Shown: positions 43,123-53,210, counted from the stretch's first letter. The stretch: 64,000 bases of DNA from Citrobacter telavivensis (GCA_009363175.1 CP045205.1:2294001-2358000), one strand, 5' to 3'. Numbers and translations: made by a program. The notes: a model not told the origin generated them from the sequence alone.

Positions 43123-44148
43123 TTACACCGCCTTGTTGGGATCGAATGCGTCACGGACGGCCTCGCCGATAAAGATCAGCAGCGAGAGTAAAATGGCTAC
43201 GGACAGGAAGGCGGTGATGCCCAGCCACGGCGCTTGCAGGTTATTTTTACCTTGCAGGAGCAACTCGCCCAGCGAAGGAGAGCCTAGCGGCAAACCAAAG
43301 CCGAGGAAGTCCAGCGACGTCAGGGTCGTAATGGAACTGCATAAAATGAACGGTAAGAAGGTCAGGGTGGCAACCATTGCGTTGGGTAGCATGTGGCGAA
43401 AGATGATACTGCGGTCGCTAACGCCGAGCGCCTGGGCGGCCCGGATATAGTCAAAATTACGCGTGCGTAAGAACTCTGCGCGCACCACGCCCACCAGACT
43501 CATCCAGCCAAACAGCACCGTAATCGCCAGCAGCCACCAGAAGTTGGGTTGCACGACGCTGGAGAGCAAAATGATCAGGAACAGCGTCGGCATACCCGAC
43601 CAGACTTCAATGAACCGCTGGCCCCATAGATCCACTTTACCCCCGTAATAGCCCTGCAACGCCCCGGCCAGCACGCCCATGACGCTTGAACACAGGGTAA
43701 GCATCAGGCCGAAAAGAATGGAAATACGCGTGCCGTAAAGCACTCGCGCCAGCACGTCGCCGCCGTTGGCATCGGTACCCAGCCAGTTTTGCGCAGAAGG
43801 GGGCGAGGGAAAGGGGGTGTCGGTTGCAAAGTTGATGCTGTTCGCCCCAAAACGCACCGGTGCCCAGAGAACCCAACCGCGCTTTTCCAGTTGTTGCTTT
43901 AACCACGGGTCCTGGTAATCCGCCCTCGTTGCCAGAGGGCCGCCAAAATCGCTCTCACTGTAGTTTTTGACCAGCGGGAAATACCAGCTTCCGTCGTAGC
44001 GCACCAGTAACGGTTTGTCGTTAGCAATCAGCTCAGAACACAGGCTCAGACCAAACAGGACAAGAAAAATCCACAGCGACCAGAAACCACGACGATTATG
44101 GCGAAAACGTGCCCAACGGGCCTGATTGACGGGGCTTAAATGGGCCAT
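43123..44148 (-). CDS. yejE: Microcin C ABC transporter permease YejE
   Basis: Inner-membrane permease of the DppC/OppC type. 341 residues, the family length. One N-terminal helix (about 20-42), a large periplasmic segment (YDGSWYFPLVKNYSESDFGG), then five helices with the EAA loop RAAQALGVSDRSIIFRHMLPNA near 235-256. Shares one base with yejB at its start; yejF begins 1 bp after its stop. Confidence 0.96.
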   Translation of the reverse strand: MAHLSPVNQARWARFRHNRRGFWSLWIFLVLFGLSLCSELIANDKPLLVRYDGSWYFPLVKNYSESDFGGPLATRADYQDPWLKQQLEKRGWVLWAPVRFGANSINFATDTPFPSPPSAQNWLGTDANGGDVLARVLYGTRISILFGLMLTLCSSVMGVLAGALQGYYGGKVDLWGQRFIEVWSGMPTLFLIILLSSVVQPNFWWLLAITVLFGWMSLVGVVRAEFLRTRNFDYIRAAQALGVSDRSIIFRHMLPNAMVATLTFLPFILCSSITTLTSLDFLGFGLPLGSPSLGELLLQGKNNLQAPWLGITAFLSVAILLSLLIFIGEAVRDAFDPNKAV

Positions 44149-45242
44149 TAACGTCCCTCAAAATCAATACGCGGATCGACCAGCGTATAGCTGATATCAC
44201 TGAGAATATTCAGCAGCAGGCCAATCAGGGTGAAGATGTACAGCGTGCCAAACATCACCGGGTAGTCTCGTGAAACCGTCGCCTCATAGCCCAACAGCCC
44301 CAGACCATTGAGTGAGAACATCACTTCAATCAGCAGTGAACCGGTGAAAAACATACTGATGAAGGTGGCGGGAAAACCGGCGATCACCAGCAGCATGGCG
44401 TTGCGAAAAACGTGCTTCCACAGGATATTCCCTTCACTCACCCCTTTGGCACGGGCGGTGACGACGTACTGCTTACGGACCTCATCGAGAAAGGAGTTTT
44501 TGGTCAGCATGGTCAACGCGGCAAACCCGCCAATCACTGTCGCCAGGACAGGTAAGGTGATGTGCCACAGATAGTCGGTTATCTTCTGATACCAGGGCAG
44601 GGAGTCAAAATTCGCCGAAACCAGGCCACGCAGCGGGAAGAGATCGTAATAGCTGCCGCCGGCAAAAAAGACAATCAACAGTATTGCGAACAGAAACGCC
44701 GGGATAGCGTAGCCAATGATAATAAACGCGCTGCTCCAGACGTCGAATCGGCTGCCGTTATGCACGGCCTTGCGGATCCCTAACGGAATCGACACCAGAT
44801 AGATGATGAGCGTACTCCACAGCCCCAGGGTAATAGACACCGGCAGACTCTCTTTGATGAGCGCCAGCACCGAGGCGCTACGAAACAGGCTGTCGCCGAA
44901 ATCGAAGCGAATGTAATTCCACAGCATGGTGAAATAGCGCTCGTGCAGTGGCTTATCAAAACCGTAGCGTTGGGTGATTTCGGCAATCACTTCAGGGTCA
45001 AGGCCGCGTCCTCCGCGATAGTTGCTGTCGCTGATATTACCCACCCCGGTCCGGGCGTGGCTGGCGCGGATGCCTTCGCTTCCGGCACCGGGCAGTGCGC
45101 TCGTCTGACCAAACTCAATGGCGGCAATCGCTTGGTCGACCGGGCCGCCAGGGGCAATTTGCACGATGAAAAAGTTGATGGTGATGATCGCCCAGAGCGT
45201 CGGGATAACCAGCAACAAACGGCGAATCAGGTACGCGCCCAT
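44148..45242 (-). CDS. yejB: Microcin C ABC transporter permease YejB
   Basis: DppB/OppB-type permease partner of YejE. 364 residues, with the first helix at about 8-30, an unusually long periplasmic loop (about 45-125) characteristic of YejB, and the EAA loop TARAKGVSEGNILWKHVFRNA near 250-270. Its ATG abuts the yejA stop at 45243. Confidence 0.96.
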   Translation of the reverse strand: MGAYLIRRLLLVIPTLWAIITINFFIVQIAPGGPVDQAIAAIEFGQTSALPGAGSEGIRASHARTGVGNISDSNYRGGRGLDPEVIAEITQRYGFDKPLHERYFTMLWNYIRFDFGDSLFRSASVLALIKESLPVSITLGLWSTLIIYLVSIPLGIRKAVHNGSRFDVWSSAFIIIGYAIPAFLFAILLIVFFAGGSYYDLFPLRGLVSANFDSLPWYQKITDYLWHITLPVLATVIGGFAALTMLTKNSFLDEVRKQYVVTARAKGVSEGNILWKHVFRNAMLLVIAGFPATFISMFFTGSLLIEVMFSLNGLGLLGYEATVSRDYPVMFGTLYIFTLIGLLLNILSDISYTLVDPRIDFEGR

Positions 45243-47063
45243 TTATTCTCCCTGTCGTCTGGCGGCTGGCAACTTCGCCGCCCGGTTTACGTCATACCAC
45301 CAGTTATCCAGGCCGATGGTATAAATCGGACGAATGGCCGGACGGGAGAATTTATCCCACCAGGCCAGTCGGTCTTCAGCCATGTACCACATCGGCAGCA
45401 TGTAGTAATTCCAGGTAAGTACTCTGTCCAGCACGCGCCCAAGCGGCAGCAGTTTGTTTTTATCACCTTGCGCCGCGATGATTTGATCGATCAGTTTGTC
45501 AACCACCGGACTTTTCACACCGGGGGCATTATAGCTTGAGTCGATGTATTCAGACGCCCAGGAGATTTGCAGATCGGAACTGGGCCACGGCATCGCGCGC
45601 CACAGGGTCGGCATCATGTCGTAGTCCCGGTTGCGCAAGCGATTGGTGAGTTGCGAGTTATCTACCTGGCGAATATTCATCGTAATACCCAGCCGCTGGA
45701 GATTGTGCTGGAAGGGCAGAACCCACTGGCTGTTACTGGCGGCGGAAATGAGCAGTTCAAAGCTCAACGGTTTACCGGTGGCCGTGTTAATGCGCTGCTG
45801 GCCTTTCAGTTCCCAACCCGCGTCTTTCAGTAAGTTATCGGCTTTTAACAGGTTTTCCCGATCGTAACCGTCTCCTTTAGATTCGGGAGGCTGGTAAATC
45901 TGGCTGAAGACCTCAGGCGGCAGATCCTTTTTCATCGGCGCCAGCAGTACCAGTTCCGCCGCGTCAGGGTAGTTTCTGGCGGCATACTCGGTGTTCTGGA
46001 AATAGCTGTTTGCCCGGCTCCAGGCGTTGTAGAACAGCGCTTTATTCATCCACTCAAAATCGAACGCCAGCGTAATGGCTTCACGGACGCGTCGGTCGCT
46101 GAAAACGGGGCGCTGAGTGTTGAACGCCAGCCAGCGCGTATCCTGCGCCGATTCATTTTTCTGCTCATCTTTGATGATGTACTGATTATCAAAGTTTTTA
46201 CCGACATAACGTGTCGCCCAGTTTTTGGCGTCGCTTTCCAGACGCAAATCGAACGCGCCAGCCTTAAAGGCCTCAAAAGCCACGTTGTCGTCGAGGTAAT
46301 AGTCGTAGCGAATGACATCGAAATTCCAGCGGCCACGATTGACCGGCAGATTGGCGGCCCAGTAATCCTTCACGCGTGAATAGACAATATACTGGCCCAT
46401 CTTCCACTGACTGATGCGGTAAGGCCCACCGCCCAGCGGAGGTCTGGACAGCGGGTCGCTGAGTTTGTGATCTTTCCAGTACGCTTGTGGCATCACGGGC
46501 AACGAGAACAGGCTGAGCATGTCCTCTTTACCCGGCTTCGCGAGTTCCATACGTACGGTCAGCGGCGCAATGGCTTTGACCGTTGTGCCTTTGTAGACCA
46601 GACGAAACTGCGGCACACCTTCGGTCATAAATTTGTTGAAGGTGAAGGCGACATCCTTTGCCATGACGGGCGAGCCATCATGAAAACGGGCGCGAGGGTT
46701 GATCGTGATTTCAACCCACGAATAATCCTCCGCATAGCGTGCGCTCTCGGCGATCAGCGGATAATAGCTGCCGGGCTCGTCATCAGAGGTGGTAAACAGG
46801 GTGTCGTAGAGTTGTTCAGTCCGGGCTGCGGGATTACCGCGCAGGGCATAGCGGTTGAAATTGTCGAATGTGCCGAGGGCGGAAAGCGTGATCTGACCGC
46901 CTTTGGGGGCCGCGGGGTTGGCGTAATCGAAATGATCAAAATTGAACGCGTATTTAGGTTCTCCCAGCACCGCAAAGGCATAGCTCTCTTTGATCGCCTG
47001 CGCCTGGGCGCCCGCGCTCATCAATATGACAAACAGCAGCAATATGCGAATGATTATCTGCAA
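45243..47063 (-). CDS. yejA: Periplasmic peptide/microcin C binding protein YejA (TTG start)
   Basis: SBP family 5 receptor for the Yej importer, exported by a Sec signal (RILLLFVILMSAGAQAQA). About 606 residues against 604 in E. coli. The conserved ITLSALGTFDNFNRYALRGNP and ITINPRARFHDGSPV blocks are present. No ATG is available at the family start: the codon equivalent to the E. coli ATG reads ATA. The best start is TTG at 47063, seven bases from AAGGA. The start assignment is therefore inferred. First gene of yejABEF. Confidence 0.93.
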   Translation of the reverse strand: MQIIIRILLLFVILMSAGAQAQAIKESYAFAVLGEPKYAFNFDHFDYANPAAPKGGQITLSALGTFDNFNRYALRGNPAARTEQLYDTLFTTSDDEPGSYYPLIAESARYAEDYSWVEITINPRARFHDGSPVMAKDVAFTFNKFMTEGVPQFRLVYKGTTVKAIAPLTVRMELAKPGKEDMLSLFSLPVMPQAYWKDHKLSDPLSRPPLGGGPYRISQWKMGQYIVYSRVKDYWAANLPVNRGRWNFDVIRYDYYLDDNVAFEAFKAGAFDLRLESDAKNWATRYVGKNFDNQYIIKDEQKNESAQDTRWLAFNTQRPVFSDRRVREAITLAFDFEWMNKALFYNAWSRANSYFQNTEYAARNYPDAAELVLLAPMKKDLPPEVFSQIYQPPESKGDGYDRENLLKADNLLKDAGWELKGQQRINTATGKPLSFELLISAASNSQWVLPFQHNLQRLGITMNIRQVDNSQLTNRLRNRDYDMMPTLWRAMPWPSSDLQISWASEYIDSSYNAPGVKSPVVDKLIDQIIAAQGDKNKLLPLGRVLDRVLTWNYYMLPMWYMAEDRLAWWDKFSRPAIRPIYTIGLDNWWYDVNRAAKLPAARRQGE

Positions 47064-47159
47064 AGGGATTCCTTCTCTTGCTTACTTGCCGGCACAGGTC
47101 ACACTTATGCCTGAATAATAGGGCAGGTGGCGTCTGTTGTGAATCCACGCGTTGGCGCT

Positions 47160-48716
47160 TTACCATTTCAGCGTGTGTGGCTGCGAAACCCACTGGACAA
47201 ATTTGTCGAGCGGCATGGGGCGGCTGACCCAATAGCCCTGAAGGAAGCGAACCCCGTGTTCATGCAGCCATTTCGCCTGCTCCGGCGTTTCCACTCCTTC
47301 GGCCACCGTCATCATATTGAGGCGCTTAGCGAGCGTCAGCACCGCATCGAGCACCGGTGAGGTGACGGTTTCTGTACCAATGGCGTGTATAAAACCGCGA
47401 TCGATTTTCAGATAATCCAGGGTATAACGCTCCAGATAAATCAGCGCGCTGTGGCCGGTACCGAAGTCGTCTATTGCAATTTCGAAGCCTGCGGCATGCA
47501 ACCATTCAAATAACTGTGAGGCTTCATGTTGCTGGATCATGTCGCGTTCGGTAATTTCCAGCACAATCTGGAAGTGGTTGGGAGGCATTGCGGCGACTAA
47601 CTGGCGAACGTCGTCTTTAAAACTGCTGCTGTGCAGGTGGTCAGGTGCAATATTGATACCGTACTTTGCGCCAACAGGAAGGACTTTCTGCAACGTAGGG
47701 GCATCTCGCGCCAGCAGTTTAAACAGATGCTGGGTCAATGGCACAATCATGTGCTGGGCTTCGGCGTAATGAATAAACGCATCCGGCGGGATTTCTCCCG
47801 CCGTTGGATGTTTCCAGCGCAGCAACACCTCCAGCCCGGTGACCTTCAGCGACTGCGTATCCACGACGGGTTGATAGACCACGTAGAATTGATCGCGTTT
47901 GATCCCTGTGAGGATCTCTTTCCCGGGACGCAAGCGAATGCACATGATGTAGTAGCAAAGTAAACCAGCAATGATGCCCCCCATCCCGCCAAGAAGCAGG
48001 GCATACCATAAGTCGGGCCAGGTCCAGTTGGTTGCGTACAGCCGGATCGTCACCGGAACACCGCTTATTTTTGCTTCGCGCTCCGGTGAACTGTCGAGAT
48101 CGTTAACGGTGAGCAGATGGTCCGAAAAGGTCGACAACGCGGTGTTGCCAACGATAATGGCGATCCCATCAAAGTCTTCTTGTCGGGCGGTATACAGCAG
48201 ATACGGCGTAAGGTTGATATTCAGGGAGGTGAAAACACCGCTGTTCACCAGCAGGGGATTGCGATACCAAATCACCATCGCAGGTTTATTGGGCATCATC
48301 GGTGTTCCCGGGATAATCGCCATGTCGATATCTTTACTAATATCGAGGCTGGGAACCAGTTCGGTCAGCAGCGCATCCATTCCACCGGTTGCCGATGAGC
48401 AAAATGCTTTCTTATCCTTAACCAGCAAAAACGCGCGAACGTTCAGGCTAAACGCGGCACGAGAAGTGAGATCCGCGCTGACTTGTTTGCAGGTATTTAA
48501 GGTCAACGGCTGGAGGATATCGGTGGTGTTTTTGAGATCGGCAAAATAGCTGACCAGGTAATGTTGAATGTCGGAAACCAGCGTGTCGTATTTGACTTCC
48601 CGCTTATGCCACGCCATCACGAACTGTAGGCTACTGATAACAATAGCAATGACAATCCCAGTGATCAGGCAGGTAAGCACGATTTTTCGACCAGTCGTTA
48701 AGGCGCGTGTGAACAT
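47160..48716 (-). CDS. pdeN: Cyclic-di-GMP phosphodiesterase PdeN (Rtn)
   Basis: Membrane c-di-GMP hydrolase. 518 residues: an N-terminal helix (about 14-34), a periplasmic CSS-motif domain (about 35-235, with the CSSATGG motif near 106), a second helix (about 237-258), then an EAL domain (about 262-510) with its signature as EVLLRWKHP, where leucine-leucine replaces the usual A-L, and the catalytic DDFGTGHSALIYLERY and EGVETPEQ. The E of EVL, the DD pair and the downstream glutamates are present, so activity is expected. Confidence 0.95.
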   Translation of the reverse strand: MFTRALTTGRKIVLTCLITGIVIAIVISSLQFVMAWHKREVKYDTLVSDIQHYLVSYFADLKNTTDILQPLTLNTCKQVSADLTSRAAFSLNVRAFLLVKDKKAFCSSATGGMDALLTELVPSLDISKDIDMAIIPGTPMMPNKPAMVIWYRNPLLVNSGVFTSLNINLTPYLLYTARQEDFDGIAIIVGNTALSTFSDHLLTVNDLDSSPEREAKISGVPVTIRLYATNWTWPDLWYALLLGGMGGIIAGLLCYYIMCIRLRPGKEILTGIKRDQFYVVYQPVVDTQSLKVTGLEVLLRWKHPTAGEIPPDAFIHYAEAQHMIVPLTQHLFKLLARDAPTLQKVLPVGAKYGINIAPDHLHSSSFKDDVRQLVAAMPPNHFQIVLEITERDMIQQHEASQLFEWLHAAGFEIAIDDFGTGHSALIYLERYTLDYLKIDRGFIHAIGTETVTSPVLDAVLTLAKRLNMMTVAEGVETPEQAKWLHEHGVRFLQGYWVSRPMPLDKFVQWVSQPHTLKW

Positions 48717-48831
48717 GATGCCTGGTTTTACCCTGAGATTGTCGATGATGACAAATGTGATGGAATAACAAGACTATAGCCTGGATTGATTCGGCGAGTC
48801 ATGCTTTTCCACAGAGAGAAAAGGGGAACCA

Positions 48832-48857
48832 AAAAAAAAAACACCGCCGAAGCGATG
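48832..48857 (-). terminator. mepS terminator
   Basis: On the minus strand CATCGC (48857-48852), a TTCG tetraloop and GCGGTG (48847-48842), followed by ten T (48841-48832). A textbook intrinsic terminator 48 bp after the mepS stop. Confidence 0.9.
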
Positions 48858-48904
48858 CTTTTCGTTTGTCTCGTCAGGGTCGCCAAGGGATAGCAACCAA
48901 ACGA

Positions 48905-49474
48905 TTAACTGCGGCTCAGAACCCGACGCGCTTCGTTGTAGCGCTTTTTCCAGTATGGCTCGTTCATGCTGGAGATAATAACACCGCTGCTGGTAGAGGC
49001 ATGAACAAACTGGTTGTTGCCAATATAGATACCAACATGACGGCCCGTTGAACCTGCGCGGAACAGAACCAGATCGCCAGTACGCAAATTCGTGCGTGAC
49101 ACGGACTTACCGGTTTCCTGCTGTTCGTAGGTGGAACGTGGGAGTTCTAAACCAAATTGTTCACGGAATGTACGTTGTACAAAGCTGGAACAATCAATAC
49201 CTTTTTTGGAGTTGCCGCCGAGACGATAGCGCACGCCTTTCCAGTCAGCATATTGATCCATAATCCGCGACTTCACATCGAGGTTACGCACCATACTCTC
49301 AAATTCATCCTGAGAAGCTTGCAGTGAAGAAGCTTCTTGACCCACACCAAGCGTCTCAGAATGCGTGTTCTTTGCGGTGTTACTGGTAGTGCTACATGCA
49401 GAAAGCAGTACCGCGACTGCTATCGCGGGAATCCCGCGCAAGATATATCTCAAGATCGGTTGAGATTTGACCAT
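48905..49474 (-). CDS. mepS: Murein DD-endopeptidase MepS (Spr)
   Basis: Outer-membrane lipoprotein that cleaves D-Ala-mDAP cross-links during cell elongation; its level is set by Prc/NlpI proteolysis. 189 residues. The signal ends in lipobox LLSAC (about 21-25). The NlpC/P60 domain has catalytic cysteine in GIDCSSFV (near 94 with signal), histidine in RHVGIYIG and histidine in FVHASTSSG. ATG at 49474. Single gene, with a long upstream region. Confidence 0.96.
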   Translation of the reverse strand: MVKSQPILRYILRGIPAIAVAVLLSACSTTSNTAKNTHSETLGVGQEASSLQASQDEFESMVRNLDVKSRIMDQYADWKGVRYRLGGNSKKGIDCSSFVQRTFREQFGLELPRSTYEQQETGKSVSRTNLRTGDLVLFRAGSTGRHVGIYIGNNQFVHASTSSGVIISSMNEPYWKKRYNEARRVLSRS

Positions 49475-49887
49475 TTTGTTTGTTTTCCCTTGAAGTCCTT
49501 AACGATAAATATCGTTATAAAAAATGCCAAACGTGACGAGACTAATTACCTACGCACAATGAGACAATTCTTTAAGCGCAAAACTGTGGCAGAACGCACA
49601 AATTTATTCGCGAAGAGAATAATAACCCAGCGAGGCAAAACGAGTTCGAGGTTACCCGATCGTTACAGGCTTGGCGAGTGATTTTATCTGAATTTTAATA
49701 AGAAAATGTGATACAGAAAGTGAATAAACGGGATTGGTCAATTTAAGTGCAGAATGGCGAAAAAACAGGCAACTCATTCATTCACAAAGATAATGCTATG
49801 ACTAAATAATGACGGTGAGATGAATAATTTATCTTAATGCATCATCAGGGCTTAAGAATAAACCCTGATGATGTTAATAACTGTGGG
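49475..49887. other. mepS upstream and lpxT downstream region
   Basis: 413 bp. It includes the mepS promoter region (unassigned, AT-rich) and, at the right, a perfect 11-bp inverted repeat listed separately. The high A/T content without an ORF or RNA signature suggests only regulatory function. Confidence 0.4.
49840..49873 (-). terminator. Hairpin downstream of lpxT
   Basis: CATCATCAGGG (49840-49850) and CCCTGATGATG (49863-49873) are exact complements around a 12-nt loop, 14 bp after the lpxT stop. The tract that follows on the minus strand is AT-rich but not a pure T-run, so termination efficiency is uncertain. Confidence 0.6.
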
Positions 49888-50601
49888 TTATTTGTTTAAG
49901 ATTTGTTTGTTTTTGCCGGGGAGATAATTGTCGAAAAGCGCGATGAGGCGATCGCTTAACGGGGTCAGGAGACACCAGGGCAGACCAATTAAGACCACGG
50001 TTAATGAACCTACGGCGATATCAGTGAACCAGTGGGCACCGATCATGACGCGCGGGAAAGCAAAAACCACAACGATAATAAGGCCGATAATCCCTGCGGC
50101 TTTTCCGAAATAGCGCAACATAAATGCGGCGAAAATAAGCAGCATCATTCCGTGATCGCCAGGGAAACTGTCTCTGGACGCATCCTTCGTCGAAATATGC
50201 AGCAATTCACTGACGCGATAAATATTGTCAAAACTGAGCGTGGGACTTGCGCGTTTTACGGGCAGCAGCGCCTGACCCGCCTGGTTCAGAACCACGGCGG
50301 TGAGCAACATCACCAGGCCGATGATGACAATACGACGGCGGCCTGCAGGCGTCTCCTTCAGCCAGAAACTCAGCATCAGACCGCCCATCGCCAACAGGGA
50401 ACAGGCGTCAAACGCCCGATTATTGGTGATGGCGACCAGCCACAGGAAGGCCTGGCTCTCCACCAGTTTCTGGTTGAAAAAGTGAAAAATGCCGGCGTCA
50501 ACCGGGAACCAGAATCCATGATTGGCAGGTATATACCAGCTCATGAACAAAGCCAGACCGGCAAGATTCAGCAGAAGTATCAGTGGTAACCTGATTTTCA
50601 T
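49888..50601 (-). CDS. lpxT: Lipid A 1-diphosphate synthase LpxT
   Basis: Transfers a phosphate from undecaprenyl pyrophosphate to lipid A in the periplasm, recycling the carrier. 237 residues from the ATG at 50601, as in E. coli. Six helices. PAP2 phosphatase motifs are KRASPTLSF, PGDHGMMLL (about 164-172) and RVMIGAHWFTDIAVGS (about 194-209), with the catalytic histidines in GDHG and AHW. An in-frame GTG at 50616 is an alternative start adding five residues. Confidence 0.94.
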   Translation of the reverse strand: MKIRLPLILLLNLAGLALFMSWYIPANHGFWFPVDAGIFHFFNQKLVESQAFLWLVAITNNRAFDACSLLAMGGLMLSFWLKETPAGRRRIVIIGLVMLLTAVVLNQAGQALLPVKRASPTLSFDNIYRVSELLHISTKDASRDSFPGDHGMMLLIFAAFMLRYFGKAAGIIGLIIVVVFAFPRVMIGAHWFTDIAVGSLTVVLIGLPWCLLTPLSDRLIALFDNYLPGKNKQILNK

Positions 50602-50639
50602 ATTCAAAGAGTTCACTGTTCAATAAATCGCAGGCAACC

Positions 50640-51626
50640 TTACGCGTGTTCAGCTAAACGAAGCTTCAACAATGCGCTCTGCAACGTATTCCAGTCTGCC
50701 TCGGTACTGGAAATCAGTTCAATACGGCTGTCCGGCGGCGCGACGTTCTGCGTTTCAATGTGCAGATCTTCACCCTGGCGGTTAATGCGCACGAGACCTT
50801 CCGCAATACGCATGACCCCTTTCACCCGACCAACTGGCGCCAGACGCGCCCATTCCAGCAGCCCAATGGTGTCAAAAACGGTATCGGCATCGAAAATCCA
50901 GCCGCAGGCCTGATGCCCCTGGCCACTGTTCAGGCTACGACGCCAGCGCTGTTGTGCCGGCAGGCTCATCGCCGCGAGTCCTCGTGTTACAGGCTGGCTG
51001 TGCGAATGCGCCGCGCTGGCGGGTAATTCAGCCAGGTTCAGACGCGGTAAGTCCAGCAACTGTCCGTCAATCTGACCGTGATCGGCTTGCACTAACTGAC
51101 GGTTGCCGCCGAACTGCTGCCACCAGGTCTGCAAAGCGCGTTCACTCTCCGCCGTCGCGTGATCGGTTTTATTCGCCACGATGATATCTGCCGCAGCCAG
51201 TTGGTCACGAAAGTTCTCATTGGCGACGCTTTTTTCATCCAGCAACCCGCGTGGGTCAAGAATACACAGCGTGGCGCGAAGGTCTATCCAGGGTTCATAC
51301 ACCGGCGCGGTGAGGAGAGAGAGGATCTGTTTCGGGTGCCCCAGTCCCGTCGGTTCGATCAGCAGACGGTCTGGTTTTCCCTGACGCAACAGCGTGTTCA
51401 GGCCAACCTGCATGGGCAGGCCGTTCACGCAGCACATACAGCCGCCGGGGATCTCTTTGAGCAACGCGCCGCTATCTGCCAGCAGGGCGCCGTCGATACC
51501 GACCTCGCCGAACTCATTGACCAGTACCGCCCATTTTTCGGCAGGATCTTTGTGCGCTAACAGATGAAGAATTGAAGTGGTTTTTCCGCTGCCGAGGAAA
51601 CCGGTGATGAGGTTAGTTTTGGTCAC
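50640..51626 (-). CDS. yeiR: Zinc-binding GTPase YeiR
   Basis: COG0523 GTPase implicated in metal homeostasis, with Zn-stimulated GTPase activity in E. coli. 328 residues. Walker A GFLGSGKTTS at 9-18, metal-binding GGCMCC at 61-66, nucleotide specificity NKTD near 150, a histidine-containing AAHSHSQP segment near 205, and a C-terminal CobW_C domain. GTG start at 51626. It is separated from lpxT by 38 bp on the same strand. Confidence 0.95.
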   Translation of the reverse strand: MTKTNLITGFLGSGKTTSILHLLAHKDPAEKWAVLVNEFGEVGIDGALLADSGALLKEIPGGCMCCVNGLPMQVGLNTLLRQGKPDRLLIEPTGLGHPKQILSLLTAPVYEPWIDLRATLCILDPRGLLDEKSVANENFRDQLAAADIIVANKTDHATAESERALQTWWQQFGGNRQLVQADHGQIDGQLLDLPRLNLAELPASAAHSHSQPVTRGLAAMSLPAQQRWRRSLNSGQGHQACGWIFDADTVFDTIGLLEWARLAPVGRVKGVMRIAEGLVRINRQGEDLHIETQNVAPPDSRIELISSTEADWNTLQSALLKLRLAEHA

Positions 51627-51743
51627 GCCTGCTCCAGAATGATGTGCCGTAACGGGTTAGCTTTAATCCTGGCGAAAAAAAGTGAAAAAGAGAAGGGCGG
51701 GACGAACGAAGACAGGCTCCGTTCGCCTTAATGGCAGAAATTG

Positions 51744-53210
51744 TTAATTTTTTAACGTATCAATCACCGCCTGATGCGCGCCGCGTTGCGCGATACGCTG
51801 CCAGGCCGTTTCAATCGCCTGAACAAAAGCAGGATTGTGCGGGAGGTCGTTGCCAAAGACTTCCTGTAAAGAGAGCAGCGCTACGACGCGTTGGTCCTCA
51901 TGACTGGCGGCGACGATTGAGCTGATTTTATCGCTCAGTGGGTCGCGAACGTCGATGGTCGAGCCGGCATCATCGATACCACTGACGTAGCGCATCCATC
52001 CCGCCACACCCAGTGCCAGTAATGGCCATGCGCTTTCGCGCGCCAGATGGAGGCGGATACCTGCCAGCATCCGCTGCGGTAGTTTCTGACTGCCGTCCAT
52101 CGCGATTTGCCAGGTCTTGTGCTTCAGCGCTGGATTCGCAAAGCGTTCAATCAGGCTTTGTGCGTACCCGGTTAAATCCACGCCGGTAATACTGAGCGTC
52201 GGTGCCTGTTCATTCATCATCAGTCGGTACGCGGCTTCGCGGAACGCGCTGTCCTGCATACACTCATTAATATGCTGAAATCCGGAAAGATAACCGAGAT
52301 AAGCGAGAAACGAGTGGCTGCCATTAAGCATTCGCAGCTTCATCTCTTCCCAGGGGCGAACATCGCTAACCATCTGCACGCCTGCGGCTTCCCATGCGGG
52401 ACGACCAGCGACAAAATTGTCTTCAATCACCCATTGAATGAACGGTTCACAACTGATGGCGCAGGGGTCGGCAACGCCCAGTTCGCGGGTGATTTCCGCC
52501 AGAGATTCCTCTGTAGCGGCCGGAACAATGCGGTCGACCATGGTGGCGGGAAAACTGACGTATTCACGGATCCAGCTTGCCAGCGCGGGAGAGCGTTTTT
52601 CCGCCATCCCCAGTACGGCATTCTTCACTACGTGACCGTTATCAGGAATGTTGTCGCAGGAGAGCACAGAAAAAGGCGCCAGCCCGCGCGCCTGTCGACG
52701 TGACAGCGCTTCCACCAGAATGCCGGGCGCTGAAAGGGGTTCGTCAGGCGCCTGCAGGTCGTGAATAATACGCGGGTTTGTCAGGTCCAGCGTACCGGTA
52801 GCCGGATCGATGCAATAGCCTTTTTCGGTGATGGTCAGTGAGACAATCGCGACCTGGGGCTCGCAGAATTTTTCAATAATAGTGGCGAGCGAATCGAGTT
52901 TTGCGTTCAGACATTCGTTGACGGCACCGACGATAATTGCCTGATTGCCGTGCGCACCTTTTTCCAGCACGGTATAGAGATTATCCTGTGCTCGGAGTTG
53001 GCTCATCAACGTGTCGCCGCTGAACAGGCTGATCTCACAAATTCCCCAATCCCCGCCCTGGGCGTTCAGCACCCGGTCGGTCAGTAATGCCTGGTGCGCA
53101 CGATGAAAGGCGCCAAAGCCGAAATGCACCATGCGCGTTTTGAGCTGCTGGCGGTCATAGTGCGGCGTTTGTACGCCATCCGGCAGTATTGCTGAGGCAA
53201 TTGTAGTCAT
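51744..53210 (-). CDS. yeiQ: Mannitol dehydrogenase-family oxidoreductase YeiQ (probable D-mannonate oxidoreductase)
   Basis: NAD(P)-dependent polyol/hexonate dehydrogenase related to UxuB. 488 residues. An N-terminal Rossmann domain (MVHFGFGAFHRAHQALLTDRVL near 27-48) is followed by a C-terminal catalytic domain with the LKMRLLNGSHSFLAYLGYLSG-like segment (EMKLRMLNGSHSFLAYLG, near 287) and the Lys-Asn-His core. Divergent from a uxuA-type gene with UxuR-like operators between them, which strongly suggests reduction of fructuronate to mannonate. E. coli K-12 keeps yeiQ without this partner. Confidence 0.9.
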   Translation of the reverse strand: MTTIASAILPDGVQTPHYDRQQLKTRMVHFGFGAFHRAHQALLTDRVLNAQGGDWGICEISLFSGDTLMSQLRAQDNLYTVLEKGAHGNQAIIVGAVNECLNAKLDSLATIIEKFCEPQVAIVSLTITEKGYCIDPATGTLDLTNPRIIHDLQAPDEPLSAPGILVEALSRRQARGLAPFSVLSCDNIPDNGHVVKNAVLGMAEKRSPALASWIREYVSFPATMVDRIVPAATEESLAEITRELGVADPCAISCEPFIQWVIEDNFVAGRPAWEAAGVQMVSDVRPWEEMKLRMLNGSHSFLAYLGYLSGFQHINECMQDSAFREAAYRLMMNEQAPTLSITGVDLTGYAQSLIERFANPALKHKTWQIAMDGSQKLPQRMLAGIRLHLARESAWPLLALGVAGWMRYVSGIDDAGSTIDVRDPLSDKISSIVAASHEDQRVVALLSLQEVFGNDLPHNPAFVQAIETAWQRIAQRGAHQAVIDTLKN

